Assembly: GCA_025738555.1 (NCBI GenBank)
Contig: JAOVFP010000008.1
Span: 5,022,001-5,086,000, forward strand
Source: Cyathus striatus
Lineage: Eukaryota; Basidiomycota; Agaricomycetes; Agaricales; Nidulariaceae
Reading direction: 5' to 3'
DNA: 64,000 bases
The notes beneath the pieces were generated by a model, which made no database searches, had not been told where the DNA came from, and was given only the letters and a program-made list of their open reading frames with translations. The stretch's first letter is position 1. Each line of letters opens with the position of its first letter. The translations under genes were made by a program, and so were the position numbers. Below are positions 47,030 to 58,816 of this stretch, piece after piece.

Positions 47030-48686
47030 ATGCCTCCTCGTCCTTCATGTCTTAGCTCCGCTTTTAGAACACTATCAGCTTCTCACTTGCATCCAACTAA
47101 AACGATAGGCAGCCGTGCATATGCCGCTGCAGCAAAAACGGACTCTGCAGTCCTGGACACAACATCAAAGAAAGTCAGGAAACGCACTGAAAAATCAACC
47201 AAGTCTTCATCTTCTAATAAACTGGACGCGCTTTCCAATAATACTGCTACCAAAAATGAGCTCCCACTGGGCAATGAAGTGGAACTTCCTCCCATAGACA
47301 AGTGGAAGTTACATTTCCCGGCTACGGTGTCCGGCCGTCTACGAATCTCAGTTCATAATCCGGACACAGCAGCGGCATTGGCTGATGCATTTGTACCGGA
47401 GGGTTCGAGGGATAAAATCATCATTGAGGCATTTCCTGGTATTTATATTGACTCATTCAAAATTGTTCCTATGTCTAATATATCTGTCAAGGACCTGGAC
47501 AATTAACAAGAGCGTTAATAAACCTGCCCCGGGAACGCGTTAAGAAGATTATTGTACTGGAAAATGAAACGAGTTATCTTAAATACCTTCATGTATGTTG
47601 TTTTCCTTAAAATGCTATTCTGTTAATACCAATGCCCATATCAGCCCTTAGAAAAACTGGACTCTCGAGTCCAAGTGATTCCTCAAGGTGGTCACGAGTG
47701 GGAGACGTATTCCATACTTGATGACATGGGTGTACTTTCGGATGTGGAAAGGGTGTCATGGACTAGAGGGGGTATGTGTGCATGTTTAGTTCCCTCACCT
47801 CAGTTTTCATACCGGCTTTTTCGTAGTCCATCCTCAGCTAACCTTTATATCTCATCTGCCACGTACCGTGTATGGTGAACAACTTATCGCTCAGCTGTTC
47901 AGGTCAATACCAAGTCGTTCATGGTTATTCCAGTTCGGGCGTATTCCCATGCACTTCATTCTCACCCAAAGTGTATGGCAGGTATGTTTATTTTCTCAAT
48001 GTGCGAACTGTGCTTTTAAATATCTTCAATAGCGGCTTCTGACTGGTCCGGGGCGTGCCATCACGCGCTGTAAGCTGGGTATCATAGCACAGGCGACCTC
48101 AGAGCTGAAAGAAGCTATTCCATTCAAAGCTTTGCAACCATTCAATTTACATTTTCATCCTAGGAGACCTTCCAAGCCCACTACTGACTCGACACAGCCT
48201 AATGGACAACCATTCACGACGTTAACTGCAATTCCTTTGGAGAAACAAGTAGGTGTATTGTATTCGGATCATTTCGTTCTTCCTAATACATAACACAGGT
48301 GATACGTAGAGATCAAATAGATATATGGGATTATTGTGTCCGCCGCATGTTGGTGCAGAAAGCAACCCCTCTGAGTAAATCTCTATGGTAATCAATCCTG
48401 TTTCACTCGTCGCTTTTTAGTCAGATGCTGACAATTGTAAGCCTACTTGGGCCTGGGGGACAGACTTTGCTTACAGACTACGACTTGCCAGTTGATCCAG
48501 CTAAGCACCCTAGAGAATTGAATACAGAAGAATGGACGTCAATTGTTAAGGCATTCAATGAATGGCCATTTGCTCCTCGTGTATGCAACGCTGTTCTTTA
48601 CTTCATTGCGATTACTTATTTATTTCACCTAGGACTTGGGCATTGATACCATGTTTCTCGGGAAGGAACACAGGATGACAAATTGA
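47030..48686 (+). CDS. Mitochondrial transcription factor mtTFB/Mtf1 (rRNA dimethylase-like)
   Basis: This is a SAM-methyltransferase-fold protein of the KsgA/Dim1 type that works with mitochondrial RNA polymerase. The first about 45 residues form a mitochondrial targeting sequence (MPPRPSCLSSAFRTLSASHL, Arg/Ser/Ala-rich). The start of the SAM-binding loop is joined across an intron: IIIEAFPG then PGQLTRALINLP, followed by KKIIVLENE, HPLEKLDSRVQVIPQGGHEW and later LFRSIPSRSWLFQFGRIPMH, RLLTGPGRAITRCKLGIIAQ and CVRRMLVQKATPLSKSL. The final exon is DLGIDTMFLGKEHRMTN. EAFPGPGQ replaces the canonical ExGPGxG of active methylases, as in fungal mtTFB proteins that act in transcription rather than rRNA methylation. 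Confidence 0.85.
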
Positions 48687-48964
48687 TGTCAGTATTGATT
48701 CTGTAATGCAGTCGTGTAGTCAATAATACAAAGGAGCGTGACCTTCTACCGTCGGAGGGAAGTATACTGGTAATGACAGTAGATATTTAATTGTTACAAA
48801 GGAATGTGTGACTAAAGCTACAAATACAGCTTTAAATAGAGACCAGAGGCTGAAGAGAAAAGAGGGGCAACGTTATTTGATATAAGTATACTTATGTGAT
48901 TTTTTATTCTTTTATATTTTTTAATGCTTTCTTTCCTTGTATTCCATGCGCTAAGCGGGAGATG

Positions 48965-50079
48965 TTAAGGGCGTACAGTGTGTGACCCGTTTGGCTTTCC
49001 TTGGTGGGTTGCCGCGTTCGTTTTGAAGGTTCTCGTATCTTGAACCTCTGTAGTACGATATCCAAATTCACCGCCCTTGAAGGGGAGAGGATGGTTGACC
49101 CGAGACATCGAATCGGCTGAGACAACCTCCATATGTGCTCGACAAGAGTTAGACACGGGAGCTTTGGATGTCTTTTTGCGTAACCGAAGGGGGTCGACGC
49201 CCAATGTGGCAACACTGGCAGTAGATGCGGAAGCCTGAGAGTGTTGAACGGTGGGACGATAAGATACAGGCCCCGACTTCAGGTGTGCATTGCCACCAAG
49301 GCTCTGGGTGGAGAAGTTGGGGTGACTCGTAATAGACGGGGGGTGTACGTGGCCATCGTGACGAACAGCAGGTTTGGGGCGCCCTGAGAGATCAGGAATG
49401 TAATTGGTGGTATTCGACAAGGTCGATGTATAGTACCCGGATGCGGAAGAATTGCTCCGCTGCATGGAGGTGAGCCTGGGTTGAGTGGTATAAGCCTCTT
49501 TGCTCATCGTTCGTCCATGAATTCTTTGTCGTTCCCATTGGTGTTGCTCACGCTCACGCTCTTCTTTGAGCCTTTGGTTGTGAGCGACAACATTTGGGGG
49601 AAGAGGAGGCAACAAGTCGTCCTCAGTCACAAAGTTGATTGGAGAAAGACGTCTTGTAGGCCTGGACGTGGTGGTGTCACATTCAATTACATTGTGTGCC
49701 ACAGTGGTCGGAGGGGCAGGGAAGAGATCAATTAAGTCCTTTTCAGCGTAATTGCGAAGCCGATAAGGGATATTAGGGTAACGGCCCTGGTCCCTAGCAG
49801 CTGCCTCAGCAGAAATATCCAGAACAAGCTGAACATCCGATGCCTTCAGAGGGCGTTGGCCTCTGTAAACCGGCCGGACGTGAAAAGTTGAATCGTCTGT
49901 GTCACTAGAGCTGCGAAACGGCATGGAACGAGATCTCCGCACTCTAGCGCGACGGTCAGCATGACTTTCGTTGTTGAAATTCGCCCCATCTTTCTTCGGC
50001 CTAACATACATTATTACTCGATAAAAGTAATGCCACAATGTACTACTTACTTTCCAAATATCTTCTTGAAAGCGTTCAT
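48965..50079 (-). CDS. Disordered protein of unknown function
   Basis: Exon 1 starts at 50079 (MNAFKKIFGK) and is joined by a short intron (GTAAGT..TTAG) to a long exon that begins PKKDGANFNNESHAD. The frame is otherwise open for about 345 residues. It contains RRARVRRSRSMPFRSSSD, an amphipathic-looking segment (KASDVQLVLDISAEAAARDQ), a charged helix (HNQRLKEEREREQHQWERQR) and Ser/Thr/Pro-rich disorder with SRPKP and RLRKKTSKAP basic patches. No family recognised. The short N-terminal helix and basic body could allow membrane or nucleic-acid contact, but I have no evidence for function. Confidence 0.7.
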
Positions 50080-51319
50080 GTTTTATGATTTAAATACCAC
50101 TGGCAGCGGAAAGAGTGAAGTTGGACTGTTGAGTTTAAAAAGGACGAGCAGTAGGTCAAAAAGGTAGGGAGAGAGAGGAAGAGAGAGCAGCGTTGAGGAT
50201 TATCATTTATAAGTCGCGTAGAAGTGGCAAATTCCAAAAATGGTAGTGGCAGAGAGTACTGAACACACCATTGTCTCCGCGTTCTGGTTCAAGTGTGTCC
50301 ATAATGAGAGCGGCATTGAAAAAGCATGTTGAACCGTCTGGGCAGAGATTGTTGCGCGTAGATTTGACACATAATCCATTGTATGCGACAGGCATAAGAG
50401 GAAAACCCGAAAGCTGCTTTGACTAACTGCGCGAAGACAGCCTTCTATTCAATATGCACAACACTCATTATATGCGTCTGATAAAGCGTAATCATCGTCC
50501 TTGGCGCATCTACTTAGCAGTCCAAGAGAAGATATAGTTTAGTTCTATAAGGACATGATTTTTCTTGCAAAACGTACAGCAGAAAGGTCTATCAAGCCAT
50601 TGGATATTCGTTCCACCTCATTATCGTATATTTTTTATAAAGTAAACTCCATAACTAGCAAAGTAGCCGCCCCTACAAGGCAAAGATTGGCCGAAACGGA
50701 AATAACACATTGAAGCCTAGAATTAAATTCCAGAGACAACAGGGCAAGTAAGACAAGCTTTAAAGGGAACATGTTCAGTTGCCAGTAAGAAGACAGTAGA
50801 GGCTATTACACTAGGAAGAGCTTGCAGATGGTTGCGACAGAAAGCGAGGAGTCTCCAAGTATGGCAAGGGACAAAGGAAAACCAAGCAAACAGTCGAATT
50901 CTCACGGCTGCACCAGTGCATCATTAAGTGAAGCGATTCGGATTCTATTGTTTGTATGTACCACGTGCTGTCGTACCATAGTAGTATTCCGAATCCTACT
51001 ACTTATCCTAAGCTTATTGAATACATGCATATCGTAATAAACTACAACTTGTCTTTTCCGAAATTTAAGTTTTGTCTGCAGTGTCTCCTGTGTCTCCAGC
51101 CATAATGTCATCAACAAATCAAAAGTATAATAAAAAAGAAATAAAAATGTGATATGCGCAGCAAGGGATTCTGATGAATCCGGGAGATGAGATGCAATGG
51201 AATAATAATGGATTGTAGTAGAAGCCATAACAGGTTTCAGATATGCGGGATCATAAGCAAACTGAGTCGGTCACTGAGCACAGCATAGAAGCAAGAAATC
51301 GAATGGAGCATTGAAGAAA
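50080..51319. other. 1.2-kb spacer without a supported gene
   Basis: It contains a purine-rich (GAGAGAGGAAGAGAGAGCAG) tract at 50166-50190 that reads as a CT-rich promoter element for the minus-strand gene. Small open frames (50207-50395; 50902-51228) have no recognisable content. Confidence 0.45.
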
Positions 51320-53464
51320 TTATTGTTGGAAAGCACCAACTAAGACATCGTCATCCTTGACTTGCATTACAGATGCCTTGAGCTCTTTGGTGAGGCGCGA
51401 CTTTTCGCGCGCCCAGATAGCACGCAGCTCCTCTTCCATGACGTCAAAATTCTCCCCGGCTGCAACACTTTCGACTCCGAGACCGCGAAGAATTTCATCT
51501 CCAAGCACACTTTCAGCAATCCGCACATCCCCAACTGAGCCTGCACCATTCTTATTTAATCCAAGACTAAAGGAAGCAGCACGACCGAATGCCTTTCGTC
51601 CTTTGCTGGCACCGGTAGGAGTACCGCAAGATTGAAGTGAGGATGATAATGCGATAAGTCCAATGGTCTCCAACAGACCCAATACATCGCCGAACTCCGC
51701 CTTCGAAATAGCGTCAAATACCCCAGCGTCACTACGGTTAAGGACCATTGTATAATAAGAATGCAGCTGTGAGGTTTCGATGCTTGTGATAGACTGAACA
51801 GCTAGTGCAGACGAAGTACGTTTGGTTGGCGAAGCAGGGGTTTTCTTCGGGGATGCGGTAATGGATATCGTCTGATTGTTAATGGGAAACCCTGCTTCTA
51901 TACGCTTGGAAGCCAAGAGTATAGATAGCAGAACAAGACGGTGTTGTAGGCCAAGGTTGCGCACTTTAGTGATAGTTTCACTTCCGTTTGCAGTGGACAA
52001 AGAATTTATAGATCCAGCACCTTTCTTTGAGGAAGGGGAATATGCCTTTAAGGCTGTTAGGATATGACTGGGCGTTACGGAAAGAGGTGGAGCATTGAGG
52101 GGATTTTCGTCAGCGGTGGGAAGTGCGGTTGAAACAGCAGTGGCTGCTATATCAATTGCACCTCTCAGAATTTCAAACAAACATCGAACATCGCCGGTGA
52201 GAGAAGCAACCTTTTTAGTCAAGAGCGTGAGTGTCGGTGTCGGTAAGAATTTCTTCGTAGCGTCTTTAGCAGGCCCATCCTCGAGATCCTCAGTCTCGTA
52301 AAGAGGGGCAAGACGTGACTGAAGGATTTGAAGCAATTGAATGGGAGTGTAAGGTGCAAAATGAAGTGTTCGGATATTATCCAGAGAAGAAACAGTGGCA
52401 GAGACAGATGAAGCAGTCAGAGTGTGGGTATTGGCAATGGCAATTATCCGCAACGAAGCAACGGAATCAGGTAAGGAAAAAATGGATAACAGAGTTTGTG
52501 GATTGGGGGCGATATGATCGAGCTCATCTAACATGAGGATGCTAATAAATTACGCATTAGCTGGTGAATCATTTTACCGACAAGATCACACACCATTTTT
52601 TGCGAAGAGTGGTCAGGAGGACTTGCACAGCATCGCGTCCAAAGGTCTTTTTCGTGCGACGAGGAGATTTCTTTTTATCGAAACAGAGAGCTCTTCAATG
52701 AGTCGATCCCATAACGCATCAACGCCATTTAATGCCATGCAATTGACAGAAATGACTTGCGTCTCGTCCGGTATAGTTGACATGGTACGGAAGATGGAGT
52801 TCACAAGTGCGGTCTTGCCCGTTCCAGGGGAACCAGAGATATACAGACAGGTGGGATCTTGATCCGAATTACTACCTTCGGTGAACATGTTGACGAAGTC
52901 TATGATGGTTGCGCGTTCAACTTCACGTCCAGCCATATCAACTGTACTATTGCATGTTGAACGTAGCAAAGCACGGGCACGAGTATGAATGGGTAGAAGG
53001 GTGTTTGGTGGTGTGGGGGGTGGTGTAACCAGTAGCGAGAGCTGGGCAATTTCAGTGGTCGGTGTTGCGGGAGTGACCGACGTAGACATGTGCCGTCGCA
53101 TGCCTAAAACTGTAATTAGACCAAATCTATTAGAAACCGTAAACTACATACCAGGACGTGTTTGCGACGACGAAGGTGCGGTGGCAATGATTTCTGATAC
53201 ATTACGCCTTAAAGCCCTGACAGTCCTAGCTGAAGTTGGAGTCTCCGGGATAGTGATACTGGGAAAAAAAGGAGGTATGTTCTCCTTATTGGCGTCTCCA
53301 TCGGTAACTTCTGTCGATGTGCGGACGCGCTTTGGGTTGGGAGTAGATTCTGGTGAGTGTAGTTGTTCATCGGCCTTCAATGTCGGGGAGCCTGACGTCC
53401 CGTCTTGATGACTTCGCTTCCCTAGCACTGAGCTCCGACTGCGTGTTACGCGGATAGTTTGCAT
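51320..53464 (-). CDS. CDC6: DNA replication licensing ATPase Cdc6/Cdc18
   Basis: This nuclear AAA+ ATPase loads MCM helicase with ORC. The start at 53464 gives MQTIRVTRSRSSVLGKRSHQ. A longer open frame runs upstream, but it would place the promoter-type ACGCGT sites in coding sequence. The N-terminus is disordered and basic with Cdk-type sites (SPTLK, TPNPKR, TPPPTPP). The AAA core has GREVE, then CLYISGSPGTGKTALVNSIF (Walker A), CILMLDELDHI (Walker B), IANTHTL (sensor 1) and a GDVRCLFEILRGA block with sensor-2 arginine. A C-terminal winged-helix region (QHRLVLLSILLA, YYTMVLN, AISKAEFGDVLGLLETIGLI) completes it. Intron breaks lie near 52534-52640 and 53120-53150. Confidence 0.93.
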
Positions 53465-54459
53465 GGTGCAAGAACTTTGGGGAGAATAGGAGGGAAGGTG
53501 ACGGGTATGAGGAAAGTGCGAAGAGAGTAGGAACGTCCAGCAGCCCTGGTCCATGTACACAACTTTCAAACTCCGCCCATTACCATCACCGCGCCCAACG
53601 CGTAAACGCGTCCTTGTTGTCACGTGGTACGTGTCTAATCGACTTGTAATGTTTTCCCAATGTTTTCCAGTAGTCCGGATTCCGGAAGCCGTCCCGCCTA
53701 TCGCCGATCTCACGCTAGGGACGGCTTCCCCGGGACTAGTTTTCCAGTATACTTAATTTATTATACTTATTGTGCTCTCGAGCAGCCACGGCCCACAGGT
53801 GAACTTGATGACAACTTGCTGAACCTGAAGGCCTGGCAGTATTAACATCGTAAACATACACCACAGCAAGTGATTGTTACTTACAAATTTATTTAAAGGT
53901 CGAAGTTTAAACTTTAGCCTGTAATGTAAGTGTACTACCACACAAATATTTTAAAACATTAATATTAAGCAAAGGATCTACTTACATTAGAACAGCCCAA
54001 ATTAACTAGATAAAAATGAATTTAAGGCCAATTCAAGGCTCTGCCATGCAGTGCTTATTCTATTATAAGACTATGTGGGTGTGTTCTGCTGGTTTTGCTC
54101 TCATGCGCTTCGGGCTGTTCAAGACATCACTCGCACCGAGGACATTCCATTCGGAGCCCTCCGACTGATCTCTGTAATTGGAAACGGGCCTGCCTTAACC
54201 AGAATCTCGACAACTCCACTTGGAAGTCCCGCATTAACACCGTGGGCGCAGTTTACCCGAATAAAGGAGTTGACAGCAAGTGTGTTCTAATTCCGTTCCA
54301 AGAGTCAATCAACTTTCACAGAAGCATGGGAGCTTCTAGTGTTATCTGTTGCCTCTCTGCGGGAGTCCGAAGAACTGTTCGACAATCCGAAATTCGGCAG
54401 CTGCGGATACATTAACATGATTCGTCAAAACAAAATGTCTTCTTTCTGATTTCCCTCCC
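53465..54459. other. Divergent spacer CDC6/SD-repeat gene
   Basis: This holds the CDC6 promoter (ACGCGT pair) and about 850 bp without a gene. Short open frames at 54075-54415 have no domain or splice support. Confidence 0.45.
53598..53611. promoter_or_regulatory. Paired MCB (ACGCGT) sites upstream of CDC6
   Basis: ACGCGT at 53598-53603 and 53606-53611, 134-147 bp upstream of the CDC6 start, spaced by two bases. MBF-type regulation of cdc18/CDC6 is well known in fission yeast. Confidence 0.65.
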
Positions 54460-55642
54460 ATGACGGGTACTATGTCTGTTCTGCTAACACTTCGTGCAAG
54501 CCTCCTCGTCGCTATACAACTACGAGCATGCGTGGCCGCGTTCTACCTCCAGTATGAATCATTCACATAAATTTTCGTACACGTACTTACGGCCATACAG
54601 AGCCAGACAGAATAAACACGGAGGCGGGCAGCATGGAGACAGTGATAGCGACAGTGACTCTGATTCAGATTCAGACTCGGACTCGGACTCTGACTCTGAA
54701 AGTGAAAGCTGCAATGGCAATGTATGTACAACAAGTCGTTCCGGAACAACGAAATCTGCACATTCCGTGAGCTCGACGACTGCCAGTACTACTAGTTCGG
54801 TCACCACGGGTTTGATTTCTTCGGCGGGCACTCTTACGGCTCACTCCAATACCCCAACTGGTTCCAGTACAACTCTGTCAGGGAGCAGCGCCTCCCAAAC
54901 GTTAGATATTAACACCGACACTTCCAATGGGGGGATTCATGCGGGCGGTATTGCTGGACTGGTCATTGGTATGGGTAAGTAACTTTTTCTAAAACAAAAA
55001 TTAGTTGCTAACCGAATCCGTTTACAAGCGATCTTCGCAGGTCTTCTTGCAATGTGTCTTGCCAGTTGGCATAAAAAGAGAAAACGAGCCCTAACACGTC
55101 CAGCAGGATTTATTCCTGCAACTTTCTTTAATCCACCCGGTGCTCCAGGGAACGAGATGTCAGAAACACCTTTTACTACATCCCCCGTACTCGCTGCCCG
55201 GAACCAAGCAACTTTAAACTCACACCCTGTATCCCAATATATTCCCAGCAGTCGCTCGGAAGCAACAACTGCCTCTTTAGTCCCTCTCATCCACTCTGAC
55301 CGAAGTTCCCATTCTGATCGACACTCAAATACGGTCCCTACAAGAACATCAATTAGCGACACTGAAACTTCTGGATGGTCTGCTAATGAGAGGCTGCAAT
55401 CCCCCTACGAGGCACCTCCATCCGCATGGGCACTTCCAGTGCCAATAGGTGGAGCACAGGTGACTAGAACTGTATCAGGTTCTAGCGAAATCATACCCGC
55501 CGGACCTTCCGCGCAAACATCCCAATCCGAACTTCACCGCAGCATGACTGCATACCAGAAGGCGCTGGAAGCTGACAACGAGAAACGGCGAGATGAAGCA
55601 GTGGCTGAAGCACATGATCCTCCGCCGAGTTATACCAATTAA
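54460..55642 (+). CDS. Single-pass surface protein with SD repeat and PPxY tail
   Basis: This resembles fungal plasma-membrane sensor proteins (Mid2/Wsc/SKG6-like) in layout only. The true N-terminus lies in a first exon: ATG 54460 or 54472 (MSVLLTLRASLLVAIQLRAC, a signal peptide). Exon 1 ends at 54551, and a 49-nt intron (54552-54600) joins it to ARQNKHGGGQHGD. A pure Asp-Ser repeat follows (about 13 DS units), then a Ser/Thr-rich ectodomain, a transmembrane helix split by a second intron (GGIAGLVIGM, then AIFAGLLAMCLASW), a KKRKRA stop-transfer and a cytoplasmic tail ending PPPSYTN, a PPxY motif of the kind bound by WW-domain ubiquitin ligases (Rsp5/Nedd4). Without the first exon the protein would lack a signal peptide. 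Confidence 0.8.
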
Positions 55643-55917
55643 ACCTAGTCTATTGTTATGATTGAACATTTAGTAGAATAGCCATAGCTGCTCCCTTGAT
55701 AACCTGGACGATATTTCGACGCACTGTATATACTTGGGCAGCTAAAAATAATTTAAATATTATAAACATTTGATAACTAAAGCGGGGACCTAAAAAAAGC
55801 ATTAAGGCTGTTACAGTAGTGAACGTTGGTGACATAAAAACCAGCAATTCGCAGGACGGCGACACATTTAGAATTTAAAATAGGTCTCCAACAAGCATGA
55901 GTATTAGCGATGGAGCA

Positions 55918-58209
55918 TCATATTGTAGCATCGGCACGAGCTCTGGCAGAAGAAACAAGCATAGCACTTTTTGTTGATAAATACCGCAGTAACGGCGCAG
56001 GGCGAGGTTCCGGAGAGACATAGTCTCGGGGCGTCCTGTGCAAAGAGTGTTCAAAACCAGTGTAGCTTCTATCAGATTCTTGTGAAGATGCTGAAGTTGA
56101 ACACGGGGTACTGGTGCCATCGTGTCTTTGTTCTGGAGGGCTACGGATATCAGGTGAACATGATTGTTTCCAACCTGAAGTCGTAACGTCTAGGGCTGAA
56201 GAATTTCCCGTCGCACTTGATAATATTTCTATTTCTGCCTTCCGGCGAGCGTAGAGCATGTGTTGTAATTCTTTTCTGTTGGAGCTATGCATAAATATGG
56301 TACAGTAATAAACAAAAAAACATACTTCCAACTATTGGGAAAGGTCAAGGATGACCGGCGCAGCATTGCTAAAGCCTGTGCGTTATTAGTAAATGGAGTA
56401 GATAACTGCCACTCGAATTAGCACCTTCTTTTCATCTTGTTTCGTTATAGAAATGAGGCTTGTTTTATCAATGCAAAAGCTATACCACACGATGAACAGG
56501 TGAGTTAATCAAACGTAGTACATCCGAGCAAGAGAACCTTTCTAGTTCACTGGACCAAAGGCCAAGCCATTTAATGCGTCTTGCTGCGAGCTTCACATTT
56601 TCGTGCTGTAGAGATCGGCTTCCGTATTTATATACTGACAGAATGTCAAGACCATATGGATCCGCATCGACAAGGACCATGATTGGTATACTAGGTATTG
56701 GTGAAATATGGAATCCCTGGTCTCTGCATCGTGAATAAAATATACACTAACGTTCGAGGAAGGGCATCCGTGAGAGATTTTACGAGGTGACGAGTTGCTA
56801 TATCCGGATAGCCTTTTCCCTGGATATTGAAAGTAAGTAAAAGAAACGAGGATAAAGATTGGCGCTAGTGCTACTGTAATGAGTAATCCTCGCCCGGGCA
56901 TTAACGGATGGTCGACAACTTTCATCTGGATTAACGTTTGAAAAACTGCCTACTATATCGGTTAGATTGACTAGAGATAAAAGAAAAAGTGGGTCTCACC
57001 TCCTTTTCCACGACGAGAACCCATGAAATATCCTCATCGATACTGAAAGATCGGATGTCCTCCCCGACGGGAATAAGGGTGCCCTGTATATCATCTGAGT
57101 TAATGCCCAATGTGACGCAAATATCTCAAACCTCGGTATTCATGGTTTGTATGCACTCCCCTGATATCAAATGGATAGTAAATCCGGATCCGGAAATCAG
57201 GCCTTTAGAAGTAGCACGCTACACAAGGCTAGTTAATGTCAAATATTCAGTACGCGTAATTGACTTACAATGTTAAGGTCTGATCTTTCCAATTGGAACG
57301 TTGCAGCAATATCATCCACCAGCTATGAATCATGAAGGTCCGTTATTACGACGTTACTATTAACGTACCGTATCTACCGCCTTCTGGCTCTTGAAGAGTG
57401 ATACATCCCGATAGTACATATCACTAAAACTGTTGTCAGACAGATCTAATGTTGTATCGCAGGCCAAGTCACTTGCCGTTTCGTCACTGGAACATTGTTA
57501 AGGACCGCTTCATGTGCCAGATCGAGCACTCGGAACAGTTGGGCTACAAGTAAATTCTTATAAGCTTAACGAACGTTGCATATATGGACTCAAACACACC
57601 AAGTGTTCTCGCGCTTCCTCTTTCTGCCTTGGTAGGAAACTTTATATATCTAAACTTTGGATCGTTTCTAAAACCCTCAATGAGAAATCTTCAAGGAAGA
57701 AGTGAAAACGTACAAATTAACAGTTTTCTTCCTATCCACCAGCCGCAACTCAATGTTCGGTCTTTTACCTTTCTTTCTCTGCCGTTTAGCGGTTTGTTCG
57801 TACGCTTCCGACTTAGTTGCACACTCTGAATTTCCTTCGATGTTCACAAGCTGCGTAAGGAAAGACATGACCATGTCTTCAATGCAATTAGCAGCCTCTA
57901 AGGATCTTCATACGGAACATCATTAGCTTGGTATAAACAGGAAACAAAGACAAACCGGCACTCTGGCTCGGTCGACATTTCCATCTCAATGTCGACATCT
58001 GAGCCATTGTTGGAGTTCTCATCATCAGCATCGAATTCATTGTTCACTGCTTCACTGGCATTTGGTTCCGACAATAGATTTTCTTGTGATTCAAGCTGGA
58101 ATTGTGTCTGTGTGGCTGAAGGAGAATCAAAAAGGTCCACGCCATATTCAAAGTCATCATCGTCGACGTCTGTCAAAATGTCGTCGTATTGTGAATCAGA
58201 GAACTCCAT
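55918..58209 (-). CDS. SPO11: Meiotic DNA double-strand-break protein Spo11/Rec12
   Basis: This is the topoisomerase VI A-subunit-like enzyme that starts meiotic recombination. The N-terminus is acidic and disordered (MEFSDSQYDDILTDVDDDD). The winged-helix (5Y-CAP) part includes SDMYYRDVSLFKSQKAVDT, containing the catalytic tyrosine. The Toprim domain has WVLVVEKE (metal-binding Glu), GKGYPDIATRHLVKSL and the metal-binding Asp motif in MVLVDADPYGLDILSVYKYG, then KWLGLWSSELE. The C-terminal exon reads RKELQHMLYARRKAEIEIL and then runs about 100 residues beyond the usual end to a stop at 55918. Many introns (10 or more) interrupt the gene. Confidence 0.92.
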
Positions 58210-58816
58210 CTCGGACGTTTACTATCTTATGAAGTTGACACGAAGCTTGGGCCTGAAGGAATGTGGGTCTTCGGCTTGGTTTTTGCTTATAAAGTACATA
58301 TAAAATCTCCGCCTAAACTTGGCCTAAAAACCTTGTAAGTAAACACCAGCGAGTTTTATCTGCACTACTTACATAAGTACTTTACCTACACTAGTAAGCA
58401 ACTAGTAAGTGCAAAGTAAGTAAGTTATAAATTTTGTATAAGATTATATCATTTCGCACCAAAGTATCTAGTTACTTTAATTTAAATTAATTTAAATGCT
58501 GCACGAACCGGGTTCAACTTCGCGACCAGCCCTATAAGTCGCGGGCTCTTCGGGCAACAGCGATCTCTATGTAGGTATATGACGTCACGCGTCGCGGTCC
58601 CACTTACAACTTTGCGATTCTGCCAATATCTCTGCAGTGATACTTAGCCCCAATAGCACAAGAACAAAAATTAGTACAGCAGCAGTCCTGTGCATTCAAA
58701 AATACAATATTACAAGCTGCGAGGGAAGTTCACAAAAATCACATGTCCCATAGCGGCATCCCTCAAGCACCCCAGCCGTCCACTTCATGTCCCAGAAACC
58801 AAACCGGTAGACACTT
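58210..58816. other. Spacer with one ACGCGT site
   Basis: AT-rich between the SPO11 start and the 3' end of the BTB gene. One ACGCGT is at 58587-58592. GTAAGTAAG/CTTACTTAC-rich words (58330-58430) are low-complexity. No gene supported. Confidence 0.45.

Noticed and set aside
58501..58560. tRNA-like GGGTTCAACTTC box
   Set aside because: B-box match is imperfect and no A box or cloverleaf can be folded around it.
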